From positions 496,001 through 560,000 of the forward strand of contig JAIXMO010000009.1 of assembly GCA_025677825.1 (NCBI GenBank): a DNA stretch of 64,000 nt, read 5' to 3'. Positions within the stretch are counted from its first letter, which is position 1; every line of letters starts with the position of its first letter. Below the pieces are notes generated by a model. That model saw nothing but the letters and a program-made list of their open reading frames with translations. It was not told the origin of the DNA and did not search any database. A program made the position numbers and the translations under genes. The stretch comes from Helicostylum pulchrum. Taxonomy: Eukaryota; Mucoromycota; Mucoromycetes; Mucorales; Mucoraceae. Below, one piece after another: positions 45,902 to 56,374 of this stretch.

Positions 45902-46762
45902 TCAAAATATTGTCCGCAAGAGTTGAATAGTTGAATTTGCTACATCCTTGAGTTTCAATCTCTCTTCATCATTACTAGAAATATATAACGCAAGTGCAGC
46001 AAGAGGATCAAGGCTCTGATCAGCATCGCTGTCACTATTAATTGCAACCTTCGGAACAAATATACATTTCTTGGCCCAAAAAGCACTGTATGGCTGCCAC
46101 CAATAGGGATTATCAAAACTGGCTGAAAGTTTCATTTTAACTGATGGTGAAATTTGACCAGTACATAAAAGAATGAAGTATACTTCACAGTTGTATTTTT
46201 CTGCTACTTGTAGGCAGTATTCAATCGAACGCTTTATCGATGTTGTTTCAATATTATTTTGGACTTCTAAAACAATTGCAGGAAGCTCACTTGTGATTGG
46301 CGTTTGTGGCAAATAGAGAAAAGAAAGGGATTTTCCATTTTCTTTGTCGACGGCAATGCATGTGTATTTATCATTCCTCCCATCTAATACAGCTTTTGTC
46401 ACAAGCTTGATTACAATCGAACTTGACAAGAGGCGTATTAGATTACTCGTATCCATTATTTTTTCATCTATAAGCAGAAAATCTGAATAAAATATTGATA
46501 AACATACGAGTTACGGATAAATGCAATCACGGGTACGGATACCAGCTACAAATTATTCGAAAACATTTGGTAATTTGAGAGTAAACTCACATTCGTCTAA
46601 AAAAGAAACACACTTGTCTAAAAAATAACCATATTCATCTAAATTGGTTAGGTGAAATCGTCCAGAAAAATATCGTGATCGTCTATTGCCCTTTGTTGAA
46701 AAAGCTGGAAGGCTCTTTTCATATTCTACAATCGTATGGACCCCAAGTATCGACACATACGT
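45902..46762 (-). CDS. Hypothetical protein of a possible PD-(D/E)XK-like lineage-specific family; 5' end not found
   Basis: Two exons on the complement (46591-46762 and 45902-46467) join across a GTGAGT donor and a TTATAG acceptor to restore a continuous frame: EYGYFLDKCVSFLDE leads into YEKIMDTSNLIRLLSSSIVI. The second exon contains DGRNDKYTCIAVD, then LPAIVLEVQNNIETTSIKRS, IEYCLQVAEKYNCEVYFILL and SAFWAKKCIFVPK. A D then E-x-Q spaced ~40 residues apart in a beta-alpha context resembles PD-(D/E)XK nuclease-like proteins, several of which are multi-copy in Mucorales. The first exon seems to begin after an acceptor-like TTCCATAG with no ATG, so an upstream exon is missing or lost. It may be an intact divergent gene or a 5'-truncated copy. 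Confidence 0.45.
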
Positions 46763-47418
46763 CTATGGAAGAACTTGTCTTGTGGTCTACAGAAGTACAT
46801 CCCTCTGTATTAGAACGGTTTTCTGTTCAATTACCAAACTTGAAAGAATGAAGCTCTTATCAAGTGCCTTTACCAAATATGACGGAAATTATGTCCGCAG
46901 GAAAAAACTAGAAGTAAACATGCCGAATACTACATTTGACACATTATACGTTGAGAGAGTATTTACTTATCGCTACTGCTCTGATCTGTTCTTAAAGCAC
47001 TCAAATAGAAATAGGAATAAATATTTTCACGTTGATTTCAGGTCTGGTGTTACTACTTTATCGGAGTCTTCACAAAAGGAACATCATGATAAAAAGACTA
47101 GCAAGACCAAGTATTTTTTAAATCTTCGGTGTAAAGCTTTTCGTAAAGTGGTCATTCGCTTAGGTATAAAAATAATAAGGATTTTAGCTTAAACATATGC
47201 TTTGTAGTTTAAACATCAACTTTTTAGCTTAAATAAATAAATGGAATTTGCAACTTTACGTTTCACTGTACCTTTTTAAGGGCACTCAGTGGGTAAAATG
47301 AAAAACTGGAGAAGGGGCTCCAAATCAAATATGGACCCTATACACACACCCGCAATCCAAAAATAAAAAACTGGCTGTCTGTTTTTTTTGTTGCTCTTCA
47401 CTTTTTTATTTTTACACT
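46763..47418. other. Spacer with an unassigned plus-strand frame
   Basis: The plus-strand frame up to 47192 partly mirrors the minus-strand exon but beyond 46850 has a basic, protein-like composition (KLLSSAFTKYDGNYVRRKKL, VERVFTYRYCSDLFLKHSNR, KAFRKVVIRLGIKIIRILA). I cannot assign it. The last ~100 bp before 47419 is T-rich leader of the AAA ATPase. Confidence 0.3.
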
Positions 47419-49709
47419 ATGGGTTATAAACCGAGTCAAAAGACTCCTTTCACTAGTCATGTCTTGTTAAAACTAACCGATAACAAAACACCTATTTCCG
47501 AACGCTTTTGTGATGCCATTCGACGACGACTAGTTGGACTTGCTGTAAAAAGTTTCTCCTTTTACACGTAAAAAAAAGAAAAACATACTAACTCAAAACA
47601 AATAGGTGTCAGTTGGAGATCAGATCCATTGGACGATATGTGGAAGAGACATTGAATGTATAATTGTAGCAATGGATCAACCCCATTGTAAAATTCATGG
47701 TCGCGATACTTTAATTGAATTTGACTTATCTCGCTCTGCCATTCCGTTCTCTATTCAAGAACAAAAAGATATATATTTAACAAGTTTAGCAGATATGATC
47801 CGTAAGTAAAAAAAACATATATACTTTACAAAATACAAAGATAATAGTAACATGTTTTTTTAATAGAGAGTTCGTTTGATAATTCAGAAGCGTATAGAAA
47901 ATTAGGTATCCCAGTTGCAAAGTCTATTTTAATACACGGTGTTTCCGGTGTAGGCAAAACTCGACTTGTCAAGTAAGAGACACATGTAATTATATATAAA
48001 GTATGTGTATGCTAATTTTTTTTTTTTTTTTTTTGTATAGGCGAGTCGGTGAGTCACTTGCAAGTAATTTATTTCAAGTATCATGCCACGATTTATTATC
48101 ATTTGAGGACGAAGAATACGATCTCGCCGAATTTTTAAAATACAATCCACTTCATTTATTAATCGATGATGCTGTCAAACACGCACCGTCTATAGTTATT
48201 GTCAGGGACTTGGATGTACTTGGTGTAAGTGGAGATAAAACTAGAAAGATATTGAGTATTCTGTCCAAGGAAATTGACAGAATAGGTGATACAAAGCCTG
48301 TATGCGTTGTGGGGTTAGGACGTCATTTAAAATCCATACCCGAATCGTTAAGAAAAACTGATATTTTTAGACAGCATATGACGCTAGCGATACCCACCTT
48401 GTATGTACGCAACAATATATAAAATAGAGAGAAACTAAATAATTACTTGTAGACCTCAGAGAAAAACACTGTTAATGGAATTATTAAAACCACTAGATTT
48501 ACAAAAACCAAAAGATGGTATAGTGGATAAATTGGAATATTACGCTACACAAATTAGTATGGTAAGTTTTTTTTATATGTATATTATATATATGTAATTA
48601 AATTTTATGTGTGTGTACAGAGAACGTCAGGTTACGTTGTGCGTGATTTAATCTTATTGTTACGACAAGCTAAATTAAAATCCATGAGATCAAACCAAGA
48701 TATTGTAAATCAATTAAAAAACCTAACACTTGACCAAGACGGTACAATTCAATGGTCAGATTTCGAATACGCTCTAAGTACCTATCGACCCTCGCAAAGA
48801 ACTCAAATTGAATCTACACTTCCTAAAAGAGATTGGGACGAAATGGGCGGATACAAAACGATAAAAGATCGAATGAAGCAAGCGATTTTACTACCCTTAT
48901 TCCAACCTCAAGTATTTAAAAAGTTGGGTATTAAACCCCCCTCAGGGTTATTACTGTACGGACCCTCTGGTTGTGGTAAAACCGCTTTGGTACAAGCACT
49001 TGTATCTGAATCGATGATGAACATTATTTCAATCAATGGACCTGAAATCTTTTCAAAATATTTAGGGGAGACAGAACATAAATTGCGGACGATATTTGCA
49101 ACAGCTAAAAGGATTTCGCCGTGTATTATATTTGTAGATGAAATGGATGCTATTGGTACAAAAAGAGGGATGGATGCAAGTGACGGAAATGGTGTCAATG
49201 AACGTGTGTTGAGTACTTTGTTAAATGAAATGGATGGTGTTGAAGAAAGACAAGGTGTAGTGGTGATTGGTTGTACAAACAGGCCAGATCAAATTGATGA
49301 TGCTATTCTTAGACCGGGAAGGTTAGATCAATTAATATTTGTTGGTTTACCTACGCTAGAGGATCGTATTGATATCATTCAAAAACTTGTTAAAAAGGTG
49401 TCCGTTTCAAATAGCGTGGATCCCATAGAGTTGGCTGAGCAAACTGAATTTTGTACTGGTGCTGATTTAGAGAACCTGTTCAGGTATGATAAAATACCAC
49501 TTTTCTATCTAATTATGCCTCCTAACATACATGCATATAAATATAGAGAGGCAGGTACAGCTGCCCTGAGAAATGATATAAACACCAACTCAATTGATCA
49601 ACAAGATATTGACTCTGCCATTGTTTCTATTTGTGAACGAGCAGAAGATCAAATCTTACAAGGCAACTTGAATGTTTATGAAAAGTTTTTGCATGATCAT
49701 TCACTTTAA
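47419..49709 (+). CDS. Two-domain AAA ATPase, AFG2B/SPATA5L1-like
   Basis: Seven exons (47419-47544, 47606-47801, 47867-47972, 48041-48400, 48453-48561, 48621-49483, 49547-49709) join in phase to 640 aa; the first intron has a TACTAAC branch point. D1 shows Walker A GVSGVGKTRL (about 131-140) but a degenerate Walker B (SIVIVRDLDVL, no catalytic Glu). D2 is canonical: GPSGCGKTAL, IIFVDEMDAIG, second region of homology NERVLSTLLNEMDG and NRPDQIDDAILRPGRLD. The N-terminal domain is short. This fits SPATA5L1/AFG2B, a partner of AFG2A in recycling pre-60S factors, better than Cdc48, Pex1/6 or NSF. An AFG2A partner is not in this window. The degenerate D1 suggests most turnover occurs in D2. Confidence 0.8.
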
Positions 49710-49845
49710 ATTATAATTTAGTTGTGATACCGTAATTACACGTGTAGTTTTAAAATTGTCCATACAAAATTAAACTTTTTTTTTTTCCTTTTTTTTTTTT
49801 CCTTCATCTCACTTTTTTTTCTTCTTCATTATACATAAAAAAAAT

Positions 49846-51988
49846 ATGCTGGCTTCTGAGAGTTATAAACTAGAAAGCGATTCTATTGACGATAGTGAAA
49901 AGTCAACTATTAATAGTATTACACCCGAAACTGTTAAAGTCATTACTGAAATGGATGACATGGAAGTCATCACTAGACTAGGTGAACTTGATGTAACAAA
50001 AAAAGAAAGCTCGAAAAAAATATATACATCACCACTAAATAAAAGAGTTTTTTTTCATTATTATTTAGGGTGGATTTCAATGCTTATTAGATAAAGTAAA
50101 GCACGACTTGCAGGCAGCAAAGGTAAAATAACAAACGTTCCAAATAAAGTTTGTTTTTGTACTCAACTTTAAATGTTTTAAGGATGTTGCTATATTTTTA
50201 AAAAAGCGTGCAGCTATTGAAGAGGAGTACGGAAAGCAAATGAGTAAATTAGTTCAGGCTACGACTGAATCTTATGATAAATTACACTGTAAACCAAAGT
50301 AAGTGAAATGATGGATGTGCAGGGAGCTCTTTTTTTTAAAAAAAACATTTGATATGTAGTACTTATGGCACTGTCTGGACATCTTTTTTAAAAGTACATG
50401 AAACTATTGGAGATCAAAGAATAAAATTTGCTTCTGATATTGCAGAGGTTGCAGACGACGTACAAATTATGTGTAAAGATACAGAAAAGGGTAGAAAGCA
50501 AATAAAAGAAATTGGATACCGCCATGATCGTATTCGACTTGAATCTGAGCTAGCCTTGGAAAAGGTTAGTAGCAAAATGTTTGCTAGAGTTAAAAAAAGT
50601 AGGAGAAGGTTTTAAACAAAAGGTATATAATAGAGTAAACAAAAGTACGACTTGTCAAGCGAAGATTGGGAACGAGCCATATTGGCAAAGAGCAGTATGG
50701 ATGACGCTCATATACCTAAAAAAGGTTTATTTAAATCCAACAAGACACCCACTCAATTAAAACGTCAAGTAGATGATTCTTATGCAAAGGCAAATCAAGC
50801 GCATGCTGCATACAAGATTCAATTGGGTGCCACAAACGCTAGTCGTAATGATTATTATAACTCTCAATTACCTTCTGACATCAAAACATTAAAGAGTGCT
50901 GGTGATGAATGTTGTACAGCTATCCGCTATCAATTAGCAAGATACGCTTTTACATTTGAAGAAGCATTAACTGCAGATGGATTAGCATTAGATAATGATG
51001 ATGGACATGGCCTTCGTTCTTTAACTGAAAAGATTGATTTTTATGATGATACAGCAGAACTAGTCACTGAATTCAAAATTAAAGCTACCAACTTGAATAA
51101 GAGTGATATACCGTATCAGGAATACCCAATGGTAATTTTTTTATTTTGCTTATTTATAACACATATTTTTTAACATCCTGCATATATGTCAATTTCTATA
51201 TAGTCTTCTGCTGCATTAAATATATTAAAGCCAAATCCAGTATTTGCCGTTGATCTGATAAAATTAATGGAACGTGACAAACAAGAAATACCTTTAATAG
51301 TAGTTCGATGTGCTGAAGCAGTAGAAGCCGCAGGATTAAATACAGTTGGATTATACCGAATGTCTGGTACCAGTACTCAGATCCAAAGATTAAAGAGTTC
51401 ATTTGATAGAAATTGTGCAACTGTCGATTTATCAACTGACGAAAACAGCAGTGACGTTAATAATATTACCAGTGTATTAAAGCTCTGGTTCCGTGAATTA
51501 CCTGACCCATTGTTCCCTCAATCATCTTACCAGCATTTTATGAACGCAGCTAGTAAGTCTTTTTTTTTAAAAAAAAACAAACACTTGCAATATTTGAATT
51601 TAACTTTTGGCCACAGAAATTGAAAATGATCGTATGAGGGTATTAGGTTTACACACTATTATTAATGACTTACCTGATGCTCATTATGCAACATTAAAAT
51701 ATATCATGCGTCACCTCGATAAGTAAATATAGCAATATAAATGATGTGCTTGTGTAACAACATAATATTCATATATTCTTTAGGGTTCAACAACATCAAG
51801 AGTTTAATAAAATGACTACTGCCAACCTATCTACAATTTTTGGTATGACATTACTAGGTGGAGATCAAAATAAGTCAATTACTTCGGTCGAAGACAGTCA
51901 AAGATTAGCTGATACTCCTTGGCACGTTAAAGTCATTCAAACCATTTTGGAAAACTATCGTTTAATATTTGAACCTGACGAAGAATAG
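49846..51988 (+). CDS. F-BAR and RhoGAP domain protein (Rgd1-like)
   Basis: Eight exons (49846-49992, 50069-50122, 50183-50298, 50360-50564, 50634-51131, 51204-51552, 51617-51722, 51784-51988) join in phase to 559 aa. After a short acidic leader, residues ~50-330 form an F-BAR/FCH region (GFQCLLDKVKHDLQAAKDVA, FLKKRAAIEEEYGKQMSKL, then KSKQKYDLSSEDWERA) predicted to be helical and membrane-curving. The C-terminal ~200 residues are a RhoGAP domain: VVRCAEAVEAAGLNTVGLYR, MSGTSTQIQRLKSSFDR (arginine finger in GLYRMSG), LKLWFRELPDPLFP and the FNKMTTANLSTIFGMTLL helix. Yeast Rgd1 acts on Rho3/Rho4 and F-BAR binds PI(4,5)P2 at the bud neck; the specific Rho here is unknown. The donor of the fourth exon (GTTAGT) was chosen because it restores the F-BAR helix. 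Confidence 0.9.
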
Positions 51989-52287
51989 AACATGTACTCC
52001 CAAAAGGTTATTTTACTTTTTTATATTTTTGAATAAAAAGTTGTCACAACCATCATACATTTCCTGTACCTATGGACCTGTCAAAAAGGAGGGTGATATG
52101 ATGAAACGATATGAGGTACTGCTGTGTTGGCTTAGACGAGGCTGATGGTTTTTAAAGCAAAATGTATCCTTTGTTTCAAAACAGTCACTGTTTCTTCCCG
52201 TACCTTTTTTATGAGTATTTCTTGAACGAATTATTTCGTGTGTTTTTGTTTCTTAATTTTCCATTTTTTTCCCTTTTTTTTTCTAAT
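51989..52287. other. Short spacer
   Basis: 3' flank of the RhoGAP gene and leader of the SVIP-like gene. A TGATGA ... CTGA pair near 52099-52140 was considered as a box C/D snoRNA and not accepted. Confidence 0.35.
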
Positions 52288-52740
52288 ATGGTACAAATTG
52301 CCAAGACTAATTAAAGATAAAAAAAAACTAACGAAATGAATTTAACCATTAGGGAAATTGTTGTGGATCAGTAACTAATGAAATTGAAGGACATCAATTA
52401 ACCTCTACCAAAGATAAGTATGGTCAACCTTTAGGCGGAACTTCGCCATCACAGGGTGGTGAGTCAAGAGAAGCAATGTTGAGCGCTGCAGAAAAAAGAA
52501 AGTTACAGGTAAAAATAGATAATAAAAGGAGCCCTTTTATCATGTACTAATAATATGTGTAGGCAGAGAACCGTGGTGTAAAAGAAGGAGGAAAATTAAG
52601 TAAGCAATTAGCCGAACAAAAGAAACAAAATCAGCCAAGCCATAAGGACGAATTGGATGATAGATTAGTTGTAAGTTTATATTCGATACAACAAGAGAAA
52701 CTATTTTAACTGACTACATACACATACTTAGTGGGACTAG
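52288..52740 (+). CDS. SVIP-like p97/Cdc48-binding, N-myristoylated microprotein (four exons, two of them tiny)
   Basis: Exons 52288-52290 (only the ATG), 52353-52508, 52563-52670 and 52732-52740 (nine bases: Trp-Asp-stop) join in phase to 91 aa. The first intron has a CTAACGAAATG branch region and ends TTAG. The mature start MGNCCGS is a textbook myristoylation site (Gly2, Ser7) with adjacent palmitoylatable Cys4/Cys5. Residues 40-50 are REAMLSAAEKR, an exact R-x5-A-A-x2-R VCP-interacting motif (VIM) as in mammalian SVIP (small VCP-interacting protein), followed by a charged helical tail (ENRGVKEGGKLSKQLAEQKK) and ending LDDRLVWD. SVIP uses this to recruit p97/Cdc48 to membranes and to modulate ERAD. 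The orthology is inferred from the shared layout. A computational gene finder would easily miss the two end exons. Confidence 0.72.
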
Positions 52741-53874
52741 TCGAGTATTACTTTCTTTCTTTCTTTTTTGTACAAAAACTTATTGGAAACTTATCTGGAA
52801 AAAAAGAGTTTTTTTACACACGAAATATACTTAATAAAAACACTTGTTTTTTGAAAACGGACCGGAGCATTTACCCAAAGAATGTTGTTTGATTAATTTT
52901 CCCAAAATGATTTTTTTTTTCGAATATTTGGATAGTCTATTCTAGCACTAATATCTTCAGCTTCTAAAAACCAAAAATAATCGCCTTGCTTACTTTTTAC
53001 GCCTGTCTTAAGAGAATGAATTATTGTTCATTCTCTTCTGACATCATGTATTCCCTCATGATAGAGTTTCTGACGCTTTCCCGTGAACAATGAAAAAAAA
53101 AGCTTCTTAACTGACGCATATAAGAAAAAATCTTGTGGGTTGAATACCCCCAAAAAATAAATATACATCATGATATATGATGATGCATAAGGTTTTTTTA
53201 TAGATGTAAATGACAAGCGATCATTGGAGACGCACCTGTCGACTGTAATGACCTAACTTTATTCAAGAACGAAAATATAACGACCGCACGAAAGAAAAAG
53301 AAAAACTACTTACAGTGATTAGATTTAAAGAAGTTATTATATTTATAGCAGCTATTATATTTAAAGCAGCTATTAGATTTAAAGCAGCTATTGGATTTAA
53401 AGCAGTTATTAGATTTAAAGCAGTTACTAGACTAATTCGTTTTATCTCGAAAACACAATAAAAATAAAACGCGCGAAAACTTGTAACTACAAGCAATTGT
53501 TAGTCATATATTACTTGTAGTTTTTAATTGGTTTTAGAAATATGCGGACGGCATACAGATGTACTTATTTATAACTCGTTTTCAAAAAAAAAATATAATA
53601 GTAGGATCGAGAGATTGGTAAAGCATGACATTCTGATTTATATGCCATACATTTTTTTTTTCGTGGCAAATTCCAACCGAATTCGGTTCCGAAATTTATT
53701 ATAACTAGTCCATAAAGCACATCGAAAACAGAACAGTTGTAATAAATGCTGGACGTTTACTAAATCAGGTTAATGGATTTTCAGTGCAATTCCTAAAAAA
53801 AAATTACATAAATATAGAATTAGTTTTTTTTTTCCTTTTCGTATATACAAGAAAGAAAAAAAAATAACATCAAT
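52741..53874. other. Intergenic, includes an 18-bp minisatellite
   Basis: AT-rich DNA between the SVIP-like gene and the small secreted-protein gene. The segment 53318-53430 is a tandem repeat (listed). The remainder has no coding signal. The leader of the secreted-protein gene (about 53820-53874) is T/C-rich. Confidence 0.5.
53318..53430. repeat. 18-bp minisatellite, about six copies
   Basis: The unit is close to ATTTAAAGCAGCTATTAG, repeated about six times with substitutions (AGCAGCTATTAG, AGCAGCTATTGG, AGCAGTTATTAG and so on). On the minus strand it reads as LNLIAA-type hexapeptides within a 77-codon frame (53263-53496), but there is no other sign of a gene, so it is treated as non-coding. 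Confidence 0.75.
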
Positions 53875-54204
53875 ATGAAACTTTCAATTTTAATCTTGGT
53901 TGGACTCTTTGGATTGAATTCTGCTGCACCTGTCAAAGATGACTGTGTTACCTCTGAAAAAGTAAAACTTAAGCTGCTAGACTCGTTCAACAAACAATTA
54001 GGAAAAGTGTTTGCTGATGATTTTTCAACTGCTTATGATAATACAGTTTCTGTATCAAGTCGTAATACAACAGGTTGCTTTCGTGAGGACGATCTTAAGT
54101 TCGTTTGTGAAGCACTTTATTTGTTATACGAGACAAGAGTTCCTGAAGCCGTTGTCTTAGTCTCTGAAGATTGTTCTGAGATTGGTAAGGCGTTGTACCA
54201 TTAA
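53875..54204 (+). CDS. Small secreted protein with four cysteines
   Basis: A 109-aa intronless frame. Residues 1-18 form a signal peptide (MKLSILILVGLFGLNSAA) with a likely cleavage after Ala-Ala, leaving a ~91-residue mature protein. It has exactly four cysteines (C24, C68, C78, C100), enough for two disulfides, a possible N-glycosylation site at N64-T-T, and predicted helices (KLKLLDSFNKQLGKVF; FVCEALYLLYETRVPEAV). No known domain is recognised. Small secreted cysteine-containing proteins in fungi are often cell-surface, antimicrobial or effector-like molecules, but nothing here indicates which. There is no toxin signature. Confidence 0.75.
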   Translation: MKLSILILVGLFGLNSAAPVKDDCVTSEKVKLKLLDSFNKQLGKVFADDFSTAYDNTVSVSSRNTTGCFREDDLKFVCEALYLLYETRVPEAVVLVSEDCSEIGKALYH

Positions 54205-54646
54205 AAGGAAATTTAATTTTTATCATTCTTTGAAAATAAAATAATACATATCCTTTTCTTTTTTTACGTGTGTGTTTAATAATGTAAGATTTTAACGCAA
54301 AAAAAGCGTCATTTTTCGATTGTAAAAAGAATTATATTTTGGCAGTGTAGTCTTATTCAGGTGTGATTTCAAGTCTTTTTACAGTGTCGTAATTACATAA
54401 ATGTATATCATGATCACGGGTCAAATTACGGCTACAACCTGTAGTTACTTTAAATTTAAGATTTATGACTCAAAAATGATTTATACTATCCAGTAGAATA
54501 TAAAAATGAGTGCAGAGTGTTTCGAGTATTTTATTATTGCATAAAATAAGTTATAGTTAATATAAAACTACAGGTAATAACAGTATGTAGTAACAGCTTT
54601 TTTTTTTTTTTTTTTTGCTATCAATTTGTGTGGTTGTGGTTATCAT
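54205..54646. other. Convergent spacer
   Basis: Between the secreted-protein gene and the Sel1-repeat gene, which are convergent. A T16 run lies near 54600-54616. No gene is seen. Confidence 0.45.
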
Positions 54647-56116
54647 TTAACGTTGTCGTAATTTCTCAACTTCTTGTATCATAAAACCAGCTAAATCAAA
54701 GCCCCCATTCTCTGATTGAATAAAACATTTCATCGCCCTATCAAGGTCGACTTCTCCTTGATACCCTCCCTCGAAAAAGATAGTACCAAGTCCGTATTGA
54801 GCTAAAGGACAGCCCATCAATGCGCCTTTTTCAAACCACGCATATGCTTTTTTTACGTCCTTCTTTACGTTCAATCCTTCCTTGTAACGCATTCCAATTT
54901 CAGTAGCTGCAGTAGCAACACCATTTTCTGCTGCTTTTGCAAAGCACTCGTAGGCTTTATCTTCGTCTTGAGGTACGCCATCTTTACCAGAACGATAAAT
55001 ATATCCCATAGCATCATACGCCTCTCCGTCATTAGTTAAATCAACCATTTCTTTAAAATAAAAGAGTGCCATCTTACAATCCCTTTTAACCCCGTCTCCA
55101 TGATAATACAAGTTTCCTATACGAAATATAGTTTCGGGGTTTCCCCCAATCTGGTACGCTTTTTTGAACCATTCCATTGCTTTGGTATAACTTTGTTCTA
55201 CACCATTACCACGTCCGTAGAGTAATCCAATAGACAAACAACCGGTGGCGCTCCCATTTTTGGCGGCCTTTTTTAACCAGTACATACCGCTGCTGTAGTC
55301 AGGACGATAATATTGATTTTCGTCAAGGTATATAGATGCAATAAGTAATTGACATACAGCGACGTTACTTGATTTCTTGGTGCTTAGTATATCCCAAAGC
55401 ATGATATGTCTGACATCATCATACGGAGAGGTGTCTGAGTTTTTACTAAAACATTTGACTGGTGAAATTAAATTGGAGCTTCTGTCTGTTCGTATAGAGT
55501 CCATAACTTGTTTCTTTACACGGTTCATATTTAACAGGAACTTTTTATCTCCAAATAGGTGCAACGGACCATCTTCAATTAATCCATTTGGATTGTCATC
55601 ATTTTCTACTACTTTCCTTAACCAGAACATGGCTTTATCGCGCTCAGGAAAGATACAGTCTTTGAAAGCAACGCCTAAATGCGCCATGGCATCATACCAG
55701 CCTCTTTTAGCTGCTATTGTCATCCATGTTGTTCCGTACGGATCCGATTGTACGATACCGACGTCTCCTTCCGTATAGATGACTCCTACTAAGTAATGAG
55801 CGTACCAGTTTTGAAACTCTGCTGCGGCTTGTTTAAATAAACTGACAGCCTTGGGTGGATCGCGATCTGGTAACCCGAAACCAGAGAGGTAAATTACACC
55901 TGCAAATAGTAAGGCGTACTCGTTGCCATAACTGATCGATTTTTCAAAGTACCGTAACGCGTCATAATAGTTAATCTTGTTTATTTCTTGTATTCCTTTA
56001 GAAAGCTCTCGATCACCAGGATTCGGAAAGTCTTGAGTTTAAAAAAAAAGTTAAGATTTTATTTTGGAAAAAAAAGTGATACATTTTTTACCTTCAAGTT
56101 TATAAATAATTTCCAT
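54647..56116 (-). CDS. Sel1-like repeat protein (intact copy)
   Basis: Two exons on the complement: a 25-nt first exon (56092-56116, MEIIYKLE) and 54647-56031, giving 469 aa. Multiple Sel1-like (SLR, TPR-related) repeats are visible, with the A-x-x-W-F/L-x-K-A-A-x-x-G pattern: GMYWLKKAAKNGSATGCLSI, KAMEWFKKAYQIGGNPETIF, KAYECFAKAAENGVATAATE and KAYAWFEKGALMGCPLAQYG. These form helical solenoids that scaffold protein-protein contacts; Sel1/Hrd3 proteins work in ERAD and others regulate chitin synthase. There is no signal peptide or membrane segment, so it is probably cytosolic. It is a tandem paralogue of the broken gene to its right, with an identical 25-nt first-exon design. Confidence 0.82.
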
Positions 56117-56374
56117 ACTGTGAAAAAAAAAATAGAACTAAAGTATAAAGAGAGAGAGATAAATAACACAGACAGTAGATTTATAACCTGTTTATTTCAT
56201 GTGATTTTATATAATTATGGTCAATTTAAAAAAAAATACGCCTTCCGTGGGAAACTAGACCCAATTTTATTTACTTATTTATTATTACATAAGAAAATCA
56301 ATTAACTTAATGAACGCTCCTTTGGAAAACCATTGATACGCCATTTTGTCCTTTTTTTTTCAACATCCAGACCT

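Noticed and set aside
46686..47192. 168-codon plus-strand ORF as a real gene
   Set aside because: Its first part is antisense to a better-supported spliced exon; the remainder is basic and unassigned, so it was left as a note only.
52095..52145. Possible box C/D snoRNA (TGATGA ... CTGA)
   Set aside because: The boxes are only about 40 nt apart, no terminal stem, no clear D'/C' boxes.
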